Positions 6,289 to 15,248 are shown, counted from the stretch's first letter. The stretch is 19,581 bases of DNA from RGIG8497 sp045593265 (GCA_045593265.1 JAZNWH010000038.1:1-19581), one strand, 5' to 3'. Numbers and translations: made by a program. Notes: generated from the letters alone by a model not told the origin.

Positions 6289-8046
6289 ATGGATTTCTTT
6301 TCATTTCTCACTCTTTTAGGCGGGCTTGCTTTGTTTTTATACGGTATGGACTTAATGGGAGACGGTTTAAAACGTCTTGCAGGAGGAAAGCTTGAGTCTA
6401 TTTTGTCAAAGCTTACTGCTAACAAAATCAAAGGCTTTCTTTTAGGTCTTGGTGTAACTGCAATTATTCAATCCTCCTCTGCAACAACCGTTATGCTTGT
6501 AGGCTTTGTTAACTCAGGTATTATGAAGCTCGGACAGGTTATAAGTATCGTTTTAGGTGCGAATATAGGTACTACAGTTACTGCATGGCTCCTAAGCTCT
6601 GCAGAAATCAGTGGTTCTTTATGGTGGACCAAGCTTTTCAAGCCTGATACATTTACACCTATTCTTACAGCTGTCGGTGTTGTTATCATAATGATGTCTA
6701 AATCCGATAAAAAGAAAAATATAGCAGCAATACTCCTTGGCTTCGGTATACTTATGTTCGGTATGGATGCTATGAGCAGTGCTGTTGAAGGACTTAAGGA
6801 TATGCCTTCATTCAGAAATCTTCTTGTTTTCTTCGAAAACAACCCTGTTATGGGTATTCTTGTAGGTACACTCCTTACTGCAATTATACAATCATCATCA
6901 GCATCAGTAGGTATACTGCAGGCAATGTCTCTTACCGGTGCTATCCCTTTTACAACTGCAATTCCTATCATTTTGGGTCAGAATATCGGCACAACAATAA
7001 CACCTGTTATTTCTGCAATTACAGGTAATACAGACTCAAAAAGAGTTGCTGCAATCTGTGTATATACAAAAATAATCGGTGTTATAATTGTTGCAACTGT
7101 ATTTTATATACTTAACGCAATTATGGACTTTGCGTTTATGAGCCAGGCAGTAACTCCTGTAACCATTGCTTTTGTTCACACATTGTTCAATATAATTTCA
7201 ACAGTAGTTCTCTTTCCGTTCCTCGGATTTATTGAACAGCTTGCAATTAAGACCATTAAAGGTAAAACAGAGCAAAATGATGAATTTTCAACACTTGATG
7301 AAAGATTCCTTTCTATGCCTGAATTCGCTGTTGAACAGTGCCACGACATAGTAAATAAAATGGCTGTTATCACAAAAGATGGTATTTTGAATTCAATTAA
7401 GCTTATTGACGAAGGTTACAATGAAGCATTAATTCGCACCATAAGAGAAAGTGAAGATACTGTTGATCGCTACGAGGATAAGACAAGTACCTATTTAGTA
7501 AAGCTCGGTTCAGCTCCTCTTAGCGCTGTTAAAAGTAAAGAAGTCAGTGAGCTTCTCCACGTTGTAGGAGATGTTGAAAGAATTTCCGACCATTCTGTTA
7601 ACATCTGCGATGTTGCTCAGGAAATTCATGATAAAGGCATTGAATTCTCACCTCAGGCACAAAAAGATATCAAGGTTATATCTGCCGCAGTAAGAGATAT
7701 TGTAAATCTTACAATAGACGCTCTCGAAAACGAAGATTTGTCTCTTGCAAAAAAGGTTGAGCCGCTGGAGCAGGTTATTGACAGATTAAAGAGAAAAATC
7801 AAAGCCGGTCATATTGAAAGACTTAAAGAAGGTAACTGTACAGTTGAGCTTGGTTTTGTTCTTTCCGACCTTTTAACCAACTATGAACGAGTTGCAGACC
7901 ATTGTTCAAATATTGCAGTTTGTCTTTTGGAAATTGCAAACGGAAGCTTTGATACACACGAATATTTAAGCCATGTTAAAAATGACGGTGAAAACGATTT
8001 CGCCCTCTTCTACGAAGCATATAAAGCAAAATATCCGTTAAATTAA
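6289..8046 (+). CDS. Na/Pi cotransporter family protein with C-terminal PhoU-like domain
   Basis: A 585-residue inner-membrane protein of the bacterial SLC34/NptA-like type. Residues 1-320 contain the transport core with two inverted-repeat QSSSA motifs (Q61 in AIIQSSSATTVM and Q201 in AIIQSSSASVGI), each followed by a GANIGT or GQNIGT loop that normally forms the substrate and sodium site. Residues about 335-575 are helical and PhoU-like (EQCHDIVNKM, VGDVERISDHSVNICD, NYERVADHCSNIA), probably regulatory. Length and order match the family. The ribosome site is AGAAAGGA. Phosphate is the presumed substrate by homology. The gene is monocistronic and ends at a strong convergent terminator. Confidence 0.94.
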   Translation: MDFFSFLTLLGGLALFLYGMDLMGDGLKRLAGGKLESILSKLTANKIKGFLLGLGVTAIIQSSSATTVMLVGFVNSGIMKLGQVISIVLGANIGTTVTAWLLSSAEISGSLWWTKLFKPDTFTPILTAVGVVIIMMSKSDKKKNIAAILLGFGILMFGMDAMSSAVEGLKDMPSFRNLLVFFENNPVMGILVGTLLTAIIQSSSASVGILQAMSLTGAIPFTTAIPIILGQNIGTTITPVISAITGNTDSKRVAAICVYTKIIGVIIVATVFYILNAIMDFAFMSQAVTPVTIAFVHTLFNIISTVVLFPFLGFIEQLAIKTIKGKTEQNDEFSTLDERFLSMPEFAVEQCHDIVNKMAVITKDGILNSIKLIDEGYNEALIRTIRESEDTVDRYEDKTSTYLVKLGSAPLSAVKSKEVSELLHVVGDVERISDHSVNICDVAQEIHDKGIEFSPQAQKDIKVISAAVRDIVNLTIDALENEDLSLAKKVEPLEQVIDRLKRKIKAGHIERLKEGNCTVELGFVLSDLLTNYERVADHCSNIAVCLLEIANGSFDTHEYLSHVKNDGENDFALFYEAYKAKYPLN

Positions 8047-8069
8047 CAAAACTTAATAGGGATACCTTA

Positions 8070-8114
8070 AAAAAGGTGCAGTAAAAAATATTTGATTTTT
8101 TACTGCACCTTTTT
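8070..8114. terminator. Bidirectional terminator between the Na/Pi gene and the DUF4838 gene
   Basis: A perfect 20-bp stem (AAAAAGGTGCAGTAAAAAAT with ATTTTTTACTGCACCTTTTT) closes on ATTTG. A/T tracts on both flanks let it work in both directions for the two convergent genes. Confidence 0.88.
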
Positions 8115-8119
8115 AAGAC

Positions 8120-10052
8120 TTATATATTTATTATATCTTCTTCCTTTTCTGGAGATACAAGATTTTGTGCGTGGAAATATTCTGTAAAATACAAATTATG
8201 GTCAAAATAGCTTTCTACTTCAGATTCAAATTTCCCCGTTTCTATGCGGGCTTTTTGATAAAGCTCCATAGCAAGATTAATTTCACCTCTCGCTTTTGCT
8301 GACATCCAATCGGAAACTAAATCACAAAAGTGAGCGTGGTATTCCAAAAGCTTTAATGATATTGAACGAATTCTTGCGTCCGCCTTTTTGTGAGATTTGA
8401 TAAGATTTCTTCCCTCTTTTGTTATGTTTCGGATTTCGGCTATTTTCTTTGCCCTATCCAAATCATAATGTACATTCTTTCTGTACCACGCTTCATCTCG
8501 GGAGAAAAATGCAAAAGGAAGAGCATCATAAATGTCAGCAAGATATTTGCGGAATTTCTTCCAGTCTTCGCCAAAAGCACAGGAGAAATACTCCTCCTCT
8601 ATCTCTTCATAAGAAAGAGATGTGTCAAAAAGTGTACGAGCATAAGAATAGAAAGACATTCCGCTTGGGAAAAACGGTCTTTGAGTACCGCACGCAATAA
8701 GACCGTCAAATCCGTTTTCTTTGTAAATCTTTATTTCATCATTTAAAAGTCTTGCCTGCATAAGACCTGATAGGTCATAACACTGATGACGCCAGAAATG
8801 ATATTCAAAAGAAAGATTTGAACCAGGCCATACCTTTTTCCATTCATCAAAGTAATCAAAGCTTGCACCAAGAGTTTTAGGAAATTTATTGTTATTACGG
8901 TTATAAGGAGCAATCTCTGTTTTTTCCGTTCCCTCAGGTATTGAATAAGCATAGCTTCTGAAAATCGGACAAAATGACAAAACAAATCTGTCAGGATTCT
9001 TGATTTTCTGTTCAAGTGGTGCCCAGGTAGTATCAGTATAAGAAATAAAAGATATTTTTGTATCAAGCTTTGCTTTTGTCAGTTTCTCATCTATTTCGTT
9101 AAGAAGCATTACATACCAGTCTGAGGTTGTCTTTTTTCTACACTCCTCACATTCACACTGATTATTTCTTCCATCAGCAAGAGATACATTAAGATAGTTG
9201 ATATTACTGTGCTTCCCGATAAAATCCTTAATATAATCCGAAACTATATTTCTTGCCTCGCTGTTCGACATACAAAACTGTGTACATGAAGGACTACCGT
9301 TAATTTCTCTCACTCCATTAAGCTCGGCGACATACTTTTTCTGTTCAGGAGTAAGAATCTCGTCCGACTCAGAGATACCGAAAGGAAAATGATTGAAACC
9401 GTGTCCGATATCATGAAACTGCAAGCCTCTCTTTGCTATTTCTGCCTCACACTGTCTTTTCCACTGTAAAACCTGTGTAGCAGATACCGCCTCATCAGAA
9501 CGGTTTTCTTCATTTTTTTCGTGAAGATAATAACGCACATAAAACTGGCTTGGATTTACAAATTGAATAAAATATACATTAAGACCTATCTTTGGAGCAA
9601 AATCAATGGATTCAAGCACACTCTGTTGAAACTGCGCTCCCTCACTGCACCATCCTCTGTAGCGGTTTGATGGTTTAAAACGGTACCTTACAGGCTTTAT
9701 ATTATGCATAGGTATATATTCACCGTCAACACCCGGAAGAAGCCATCTGCATCCGTTCTGTCTTAAATATTCATAAACAGCCAGAAGTACAGAACGATGA
9801 TTACTACCTGCAATAATACCACCATTTTCATCACAATCTATGTACAATATCGTCAAGTGTAGTATCTTCGGCATCCGATACATCAAGTCCAAAATCCTGC
9901 ATAAGACCTATTTTAAAACCAACACACGCTTCCGGATTATATGAAATTTCAACATCTCCGCCTTCAGGCATCATCATTCTTAAATATTTTTTCAGTTCTT
10001 CAGCAGCAAAATCCACTACATTATTTGAAGTAATTTTATTTATTGTATACAT
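8120..10052 (-). pseudogene. DUF4838 (GH67-N-like) carbohydrate-active protein, frameshifted
   Basis: One gene of about 643 codons is split into two frames. The 5' part (10052 to about 9840) encodes MYTINKITSNNVVDFAAEEL through TTLDDIVH, and the 3' part (about 9843 to 8120) resumes with IDCDENGGIIAGSNHRS. The joint lies at 9838-9845, where GTACATAGATTG reads as if two bases (as in CATATAGAT) were lost or one gained. The N-terminal part resembles the alpha-glucuronidase-type N domain (AAEELKKYL, LLAVYEYLRQNGCRWLLPG). The middle and C-terminal parts match DUF4838, including a Cys cluster in NQCECEECRKKT and FSFEYHFW-type aromatic motifs. These are putative glycoside hydrolases of unknown substrate. 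The start at 10052 follows AGGGAAGGG; the reading upstream from GTG 10076 is unlikely. The frameshift may be real or an assembly error, since the rest of the frame is intact. Confidence 0.8.
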
Positions 10053-10082
10053 AATAAACGCCCTTCCCTTTTTCACATCTGC

Positions 10083-10111
10083 ATTTTAACATAACATATA
10101 TAATTTTTCAA
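10083..10111 (-). promoter_or_regulatory. Promoter of the DUF4838 gene
   Basis: On the minus strand TTGAAA (10111-10106) and TAAAAT (10088-10083) are separated by 17 bases, about 30 bases upstream of the start codon. It is divergent from the murT promoter. Confidence 0.6.
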
Positions 10112-10179
10112 CGAATTCACACTAAGTTCAGGAAAAATTCCATATTCTGTATGCATTATCAAAATAACCTTCATATGGG

Positions 10180-10208
10180 TTGTAAATTGACCAAAAATGT
10201 GTTATACT
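10180..10208 (+). promoter_or_regulatory. Probable promoter of murT-gatD
   Basis: TTGTAA (10180-10185) and TATACT (10203-10208) are separated by 17 bases. Initiation near 10215 would leave a leader of about 170 bases before murT. A TTGACG at 10345 has no properly spaced -10. Confidence 0.5.
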
Positions 10209-10245
10209 ATAGTAGTATGTCTTTGTTTTATAACAAACAAAAAGA

Positions 10246-10285
10246 AAAGGAACGCTTTTAAATACGTTCCTTTGTGCAAAAGCAC
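10246..10285 (+). other. Tandem hairpins in the murT leader
   Basis: AAAGGAACG (10246-10254) pairs with CGTTCCTTT (10265-10273). Immediately after it, GTGC-AAAA-GCAC forms a short second stem followed by TTTAAAT. This could be an attenuator or an RNA stability element. I recognise no riboswitch class. Confidence 0.4.
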
Positions 10286-10385
10286 TTTAAATAAGGGGCA
10301 GACATTTAAAAAATGCCATATGTTTTGTGAGGTCAATTACATTATTGACGATAAGTTTGATTTTTATACATGTAAGGAGCATGAT

Positions 10386-11729
10386 ATGCGATATTTTTTC
10401 ACAGTTTTTATTTGTAAAATTTTTATATTTGTTTTGCATCTGTTGAAAAAGCAGGCAACAAGTGCTCCGGGTAAGCTTGCCTTTCGTTTGTACCCCGACA
10501 TTTTAAAGGAATTTGAAAAACGCACAAAAAAAGAAATTATAGCAGTAATGGGTACTAACGGAAAAACCACGACCAATAATCTCCTTGCCGATTGTCTTGA
10601 AAAATGCGGATACGATGTTGTTTGCAACAGAATAGGTGCAAATATGGACGAGGGTTCTGTGGTAGCCTATATAAATAAAGCAAATCTTTTCGGTAAAATC
10701 AACTGTGATTACGCCTGTCTCGAAATGGACGAGGGCTGGGCAGAATATATTTTAAAATATATAACTCCCCAAAAAATAATAATCACAAACCTTTTTCGCG
10801 ATCAGCTTGACCGTTATGGTGAAATTGACACAACGGTAAACTTTCTCAGAAAAGCAATTGCCCTTGCTCCGGATGCAACTCTCTTTATAAATGCAGATGA
10901 CCCGCTGACTGTTGCTATGGCAGATGTCTTTAATAATAAAAAAGTTTACTATGGCATAAAGGATAAAGTTTCAGATTATCCCGATACAAGCAAAGAAGGA
11001 AAATATTGTCTTAAATGCTCAAGGGAATTAAAGTATGAATTCAACCATTTCAGTCAGCTTGGAAAATACAGTTGTGAATGTGGTTTTATCCGTCCTGAAA
11101 TTGATTTTCATGCTGAAAATATTACAGTTTTCCCTACGCTCAAAATGGATGTAACAAACTTTGGGAAAATAGAATTTCCTGTTCGCGGAATGTACAACAG
11201 CTACAATATTTTAGCTGTTCTCTCGGTTTGTGATTCTTTAGGAATAAACAAAGATAAAGTAAATCTTGCTATAAGAGAATATACCCCTCAGGCAGGCAGA
11301 ATGGAACACTTTAAAATAAATAACAAGGACTTATACTTAATACTTGCAAAAAACCCTACAGGTTTTAACCAGAGTGTATCAAGTGTAAACGATGACCCCC
11401 GTTCGAAAGATGTAATCATCTCTATAAATGATAACTTAGGAGATGGACAAGATGTTACCTGGCTTTGGGATGTTAATTTTGAAAACCTGCTCAAAGATAA
11501 TGTAAAAAGCCTTAATACTTCAGGAAAACGTTACGCAGATATGGCACTGCGTCTTAAATATGCTGCAAATGCAGATATCAGCAAAATCAAATTGGCAAAA
11601 GACTTAAAAAAAGCGATTAATCTGCTTTTGGAAACAGAAAATGAATGCATCTATCTTCTTGCAAACTATACTGCTCTTTTCGAGGCAAGAAGTGTAATAA
11701 AGGAGATTTGCAATGAACATAAAAATTAA
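10386..11729 (+). CDS. murT: Lipid II isoglutaminyl synthase, Mur-ligase subunit MurT
   Basis: With GatD it amidates the alpha-carboxyl of D-Glu in the lipid II stem peptide (to D-iGln), using ATP and ammonia from glutamine. The 447-residue protein has an N-terminal hydrophobic/amphipathic start (MRYFFTVFICKIFIFVLHL), a Mur-ligase P-loop (VMGTNGKTTTNN, K60), and an inserted four-cysteine zinc ribbon (C208, C211, C230, C232) typical of MurT. It ends in a C-terminal DUF1727 domain with DGQDVTWLWDV (D356, D362), which holds the Asp involved in GatD coupling in characterised homologues. The open frame extends upstream to 10197, but the start at 10386 is chosen because AAGGAG lies at 10374-10379 and the family start is MRFF-like. 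It overlaps gatD by 17 bases. Confidence 0.95.
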   Translation: MRYFFTVFICKIFIFVLHLLKKQATSAPGKLAFRLYPDILKEFEKRTKKEIIAVMGTNGKTTTNNLLADCLEKCGYDVVCNRIGANMDEGSVVAYINKANLFGKINCDYACLEMDEGWAEYILKYITPQKIIITNLFRDQLDRYGEIDTTVNFLRKAIALAPDATLFINADDPLTVAMADVFNNKKVYYGIKDKVSDYPDTSKEGKYCLKCSRELKYEFNHFSQLGKYSCECGFIRPEIDFHAENITVFPTLKMDVTNFGKIEFPVRGMYNSYNILAVLSVCDSLGINKDKVNLAIREYTPQAGRMEHFKINNKDLYLILAKNPTGFNQSVSSVNDDPRSKDVIISINDNLGDGQDVTWLWDVNFENLLKDNVKSLNTSGKRYADMALRLKYAANADISKIKLAKDLKKAINLLLETENECIYLLANYTALFEARSVIKEICNEHKN

Positions 11730-12426
11730 ACATCTTTATCCTGATTTCCTTAATTTATATGGCGATAAAGGCAATATCGCCGCCTTGAAAATGCGTTGCG
11801 AATGGCGTGGAATTGATGTATTCGTCGACAATATGACGAAAGATAATTTTTCTCTTGAAGATTGCGACCTTTTACTTTTAGGCGGCGGATATGAAAGAGA
11901 ACAAAAAATTGTTTTAAAAGAATTAAAGGAATTTAAAGACGATATAAAAAAATACATTGAAAATTCAAAATGTATGCTTGCTTTATGTGGTGGTTTTGAA
12001 ATGCTCGGTTCTTACAGCAATTCAGATGAAGGTTTATGTATACTTGATATTAACACCTCATTAAAGAGCAAACGTCTTATGGGCGATGTTTTAATGAACT
12101 GCAGTATTGACTCGCAAAATTTTGATATTGCAGGCTTTGAAAACCATGCAGGACGGGTTGATATCAAAAACTATACTCCGTTGGGCAGAATTAAACACGG
12201 TTTTGGTAACGATGACAGCTCTGCCTATGAAGGTTTAATTTACAAAAATCTTATTGCTACACATCTTCACGGACCTTTGCTTCCGAAAAACCCTGTTCTG
12301 ACCGACTTTATTATTTCAAAAATTCTTAAATCAAAGTACGAAAGCTTTGTGAGTTTAGAACCTCTTGATGATAGTTTTGAACAGGAAGCATATTCGAATA
12401 TTATGCTAAAACTATCAGAAAAGTGA
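11713..12426 (+). CDS. gatD: Lipid II isoglutaminyl synthase, glutaminase subunit GatD
   Basis: Class-I glutamine amidotransferase partner of MurT that releases ammonia from glutamine for lipid II amidation in the cytoplasm. The 237-residue protein has the family start (KIKHLYPDFLNLYGDKGNI), the nucleophile elbow LALCGGFEMLG with C92, and the catalytic histidine in THLHGPLLPKNP (H186; H184 nearby). The spacing agrees with characterised GatD (Cys94/His189 in Staphylococcus aureus). AGGAG at 11701-11705 lies inside murT and the genes overlap by 17 bases, so synthesis of the two subunits should be coupled. No clear terminator follows the stop; the DnaA-box cluster starts about 40 bases downstream. 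Confidence 0.96.
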   Translation: MNIKIKHLYPDFLNLYGDKGNIAALKMRCEWRGIDVFVDNMTKDNFSLEDCDLLLLGGGYEREQKIVLKELKEFKDDIKKYIENSKCMLALCGGFEMLGSYSNSDEGLCILDINTSLKSKRLMGDVLMNCSIDSQNFDIAGFENHAGRVDIKNYTPLGRIKHGFGNDDSSAYEGLIYKNLIATHLHGPLLPKNPVLTDFIISKILKSKYESFVSLEPLDDSFEQEAYSNIMLKLSEK

Positions 12427-12463
12427 AAGTATTTCCAAAAGTTTTCAACTCTTAATCCACTCT

Positions 12464-12543
12464 GAGTTATCCACATTTGTGGAAAACTCGTGGAAAACCC
12501 TAAGTTTATACACGGATTTTGATAAATTTTATGTGGATAACTC
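12464..12543. promoter_or_regulatory. DnaA-box cluster with a 13-bp inverted repeat at its borders
   Basis: Five DnaA-box-like 9-mers lie within 74 bases: TTATCCACA (12467-12475, plus), TTTTCCACA (12478-12486, minus), TTTTCCACG (12489-12497, minus), TTATACACG (12506-12514, plus) and TTATCCACA (12532-12540, minus). The first and last are perfect consensus and sit in a perfect 13-bp inverted repeat, GAGTTATCCACAT (12464-12476) and ATGTGGATAACTC (12531-12543). The rest of the 12427-12664 gap is AT-rich. No dnaA, dnaN or other origin gene is in the window, so this looks like an extra DnaA-binding locus (regulatory, titrating or activating) rather than a proven origin. Confidence 0.75.
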
Positions 12544-12664
12544 TAAAAAGTGAAGTTTTTCAATAAATGTTCAAATGTAACAGCTGAAAATTATTTCCAA
12601 AACAAGTTTATCCTAAAACAACAAAAATAGTGCAATTTTTACATTCAGGAAAGGAACAAATAAT

Positions 12665-14401
12665 ATGAGTTTCAGAAACATTTTAAATGAAAAAGTAAAA
12701 AAGGCCTTTATCCAAGCAGGCTTTGATGAAAAGTACGCAGTTGTAACTGTTTCAAACAGACCTGACCTGTGCCAGTATCAGTGCAATGGCTGTATGGCAG
12801 CGGCTAAAGAATACAGAATGAAGCCTCTTGATATAGCATCAAAAGTAATTGAAGCTTTAAAAACTGACGATGCTTTTGAAAAAGCAGAGGTATGTCCTCC
12901 CGGCTTTTTGAATTTAACTGTAAAAGACGAATTTTTAACCGACTATATAATAAAAATGTCAAAAGATGAAAAATTCCTTTATAAAGGTGAAAACACAGGC
13001 GTCAGTGTAATTGACTACGGTGGTGCAAATGTTGCTAAATCTCTTCATGTAGGACACCTGAGAAGTGCAATTATAGGTGAATCAATCAAAAGAATTCTCC
13101 GTTTTACAGGTAAAGAAGTATACGGTGATGTTCATCTCGGAGACTGGGGTCTTCAAATGGGTATGGTAATATGTGGCATAATTGAACAGTTCGGTCTTGA
13201 AAATTTGCAGACCGAAGAGGACAGATTAAAGAACATAACTATAAAGGTTTTAGAAACCACCTACCCTGCCAAAAGTCAGGAAGCAAAAGAAAACGAAGAT
13301 GTTATGGCTGAATGTAAGAGAATTACTTTTGAACTTCAAAAGGGCGAAGGAATATATTTTGATATATGGAAAACTGTTTTAGAGGTTTCAAAAGCTGACC
13401 TGAAGAAAAATTACGGAAGACTTGGCGTTGAGTTTGATTTATGGAAAGGCGAAAGCGATGTCCGTGATATTATGCCCGAAATGATTGAAAAACTAAAATC
13501 TGACGGCTTTGCCCATATGGATGACGGTGCATTGATAATTGATGTAACGAGAGAAGATGATAATCCGCCTATTCCACCTTTTATCGTAGTAAAATCCGAC
13601 GGTTCTGTTCTTTACAGTACCACAGACCTTGCAACAATTATTGAAAGAGAAAACACTCTTAGTCCTGATGAAATAATTTATGTAGTAGATAACCGTCAGG
13701 GCGGACACTTCAAACAGCTTTTCCGTACCGTTGAGGTTACAAAAACTGCAAAAGAGGGATTAAAGCTTTACCATGCAGGTTTCGGCACTATGAACGGAAA
13801 AGACGGAAAGCCTTTCAAAACCCGTCAGGGTGGCGTTATGAAGCTTGAAGATTTAATAAACACAATAGTTGAAGGTGCATATGAGAAAATTGCAGCGGCA
13901 GTATCAAAAGAAATAGGCGAAGATGAAAAAAGAGAAATTGCTGAAATTGTAGGTATTGGTGCTCTTAAATTCGGCGACCTTTTAAATCACAGAAGCAAAG
14001 ACTATGTTTTTGACATTGATAAATTCTGCTCCTTCGAGGGAAAAACAGGACCTTACGTACAGTACAGCGCAGTAAGAATTAAATCTATTCTTTCAAAGGC
14101 CCAATCTTTGGAGGGAGAAATTTCACTTCCTGAGGGAGATGTTCAGAGAGATTTGTTTATAGCGCTCACTGAATTCCCTTACGCAGTTGAAGGTGCAGCT
14201 AATGACTATGCGCCGAATATTCTTATCGAATATATTTACAACCTTTGCGTTATACTTAATAAATACTATCACGAATATAAAGTCTTAAGTGAAACAGATG
14301 ACCAGAAACGACAGTCAAGAATTGCAACTCTTAAGCTTACATTAAGTCTGATTACAAAGCTCCTTGACTTAGTAGGCATCAATATTCCGGAAAGGATGTA
14401 A
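12665..14401 (+). CDS. argS: Arginyl-tRNA synthetase
   Basis: Class-I aminoacyl-tRNA synthetase that charges tRNA-Arg. The 578-residue protein has the ArgRS-specific N-terminal add-1 domain (about residues 1-100, VTVSNRPDLCQYQCNGCMAA), the HIGH motif as HVGH (residues 128-131, in ANVAKSLHVGHLRSAIIGE), and the family sequence GDVHLGDWGLQMG. A degenerate KMSKS-region loop lies in MNGKDGKPFKTRQGG, and the anticodon-binding C-terminal domain ends in LVGINIPERM. The ribosome site is AGGAAAGGA just upstream. The leader contains the DnaA-box cluster and no T-box that I can recognise. The next gene begins two bases after the stop. Confidence 0.97.
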   Translation: MSFRNILNEKVKKAFIQAGFDEKYAVVTVSNRPDLCQYQCNGCMAAAKEYRMKPLDIASKVIEALKTDDAFEKAEVCPPGFLNLTVKDEFLTDYIIKMSKDEKFLYKGENTGVSVIDYGGANVAKSLHVGHLRSAIIGESIKRILRFTGKEVYGDVHLGDWGLQMGMVICGIIEQFGLENLQTEEDRLKNITIKVLETTYPAKSQEAKENEDVMAECKRITFELQKGEGIYFDIWKTVLEVSKADLKKNYGRLGVEFDLWKGESDVRDIMPEMIEKLKSDGFAHMDDGALIIDVTREDDNPPIPPFIVVKSDGSVLYSTTDLATIIERENTLSPDEIIYVVDNRQGGHFKQLFRTVEVTKTAKEGLKLYHAGFGTMNGKDGKPFKTRQGGVMKLEDLINTIVEGAYEKIAAAVSKEIGEDEKREIAEIVGIGALKFGDLLNHRSKDYVFDIDKFCSFEGKTGPYVQYSAVRIKSILSKAQSLEGEISLPEGDVQRDLFIALTEFPYAVEGAANDYAPNILIEYIYNLCVILNKYYHEYKVLSETDDQKRQSRIATLKLTLSLITKLLDLVGINIPERM

Positions 14402-14403
14402 TT

Positions 14404-15204
14404 ATGCTTTCAAACATACATACACATTCAACTTTTACCGACGGAAAAAGCACCCCTGAAGAAATTGTTTTATCCGCAATTAAAAAAGGTTTTATTTCCA
14501 TAGGTTTTTCAGAACATAGTTACGGTCCTCACTGTACGTACGGAATAAAGGACACAGAAGCATATATTGCAGAAATAAAATGTCTTAAAGAAAAATACAA
14601 AAAAGATATCGAGGTTTACCTCGGACTTGAAGAGGATATGTTTTATCTGTGCGACCGTAGCAGATTTGAATACATAATAGGCTCGTGTCACTATTTCAGA
14701 AAAGATAACTCCTACTATCCCATTGATTCAAGTCTTGAAACAATGGAAAAAGTTTTAAATGATTTATATAATTTTGATATAGTAACTCTTGCAAATGACT
14801 ATTATTCAACATTTTGTGAGTATATTCTCAAAAGAAAGCCCCACGTAATAGGACATTTTGATTTAATAACAAAATTTGACGAAAACGACAGTCCTTTATT
14901 TTTCAATAACGAAGAGTATCTTAAGCTTTCGGAAAAATATCTTCTTGAAGCTTTAAAATCAGACTGCATTTTCGAGGTTAACACAGGTGCAATTTCCCGT
15001 GGATACAGAACTACTCCCTACCCATACGAAAATCTTCTTTTTGAACTCAAAAAACAGAATGCCAAAATAATAATAACCTCCGACAGCCATCACTGTGATA
15101 CAATTGATTGTAATTTTGCTGAAACAAAACTTCTTCTCAAAAATATCGGTTTCACTCATACATATATTCTTTATCAGAACGAGTTTAGAAAAATCGAATT
15201 ATAA
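14404..15204 (+). CDS. PHP-domain phosphatase, histidinol-phosphatase (HisJ/HisK) family
   Basis: A 266-residue metal-dependent phosphoesterase of the PHP superfamily. Metal-binding motifs appear in order: IHTHSTFTDG (H6, H8, D13), FSEHSYG, YLGLEEDM, IGSCHYF, VIGHFDLI, FEVNTGA and the terminal TSDSHHCD. This set matches the histidinol-phosphatase branch, which makes L-histidinol from histidinol phosphate. No other histidine biosynthesis gene is nearby, so the substrate is inferred from family only. It starts two bases after argS, evidently in the same transcript, and is followed by a strong terminator. Confidence 0.85.
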   Translation: MLSNIHTHSTFTDGKSTPEEIVLSAIKKGFISIGFSEHSYGPHCTYGIKDTEAYIAEIKCLKEKYKKDIEVYLGLEEDMFYLCDRSRFEYIIGSCHYFRKDNSYYPIDSSLETMEKVLNDLYNFDIVTLANDYYSTFCEYILKRKPHVIGHFDLITKFDENDSPLFFNNEEYLKLSEKYLLEALKSDCIFEVNTGAISRGYRTTPYPYENLLFELKKQNAKIIITSDSHHCDTIDCNFAETKLLLKNIGFTHTYILYQNEFRKIEL

Positions 15205-15248
15205 AAGTTACCAAGCCGCTCCTTCAAAAGGGAGCGGCTTGGTACTTT
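15205..15248. terminator. Bidirectional GC-rich terminator
   Basis: The stem ACCAAGCCGCTCC (15210-15222) / GGAGCGGCTTGGT (15231-15243) has flanking AAAGT/ACTTT pairs and a TTCAAAAG loop, and is followed by TTTTATTT. The minus-strand flank is also T-rich, so it serves both the argS operon and the convergent AraC-type gene. Confidence 0.9.

Noticed and set aside
6468..6971. 167-codon minus-strand frame inside the Na/Pi gene
   Set aside because: An antisense shadow of a strongly conserved transporter gene, without its own ribosome site or recognisable family.
9831..9892. Independent start of the DUF4838 downstream frame at 9892
   Set aside because: Residues MDLMYRMPKILHLTILY are an out-of-frame reading of the upstream coding part; homologous sequence begins only at IDCDENGG.
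10345..10376. Second murT promoter at TTGACG 10345-10350
   Set aside because: The only -10-like word (TATACA) is 14 bases away, too close, and it would run into the ribosome site.
10197..10385. 63-residue N-terminal extension of MurT
   Set aside because: It is in frame and open, but has no good ribosome site, does not look like family sequence, and overlaps the promoter region. The start at 10386 has AAGGAG at ideal spacing.
12427..12664. Chromosomal replication origin (oriC)
   Set aside because: The DnaA boxes are real, but dnaA, dnaN, rpmH or gyr genes are absent and flanking genes on both sides mostly point the same way rather than diverging. Kept only as a DnaA-box cluster.
12544..12664. 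T-box leader for argS
   Set aside because: No T-box consensus (TGGNACCGCG-like) and no specifier stem or terminator were found in the leader.
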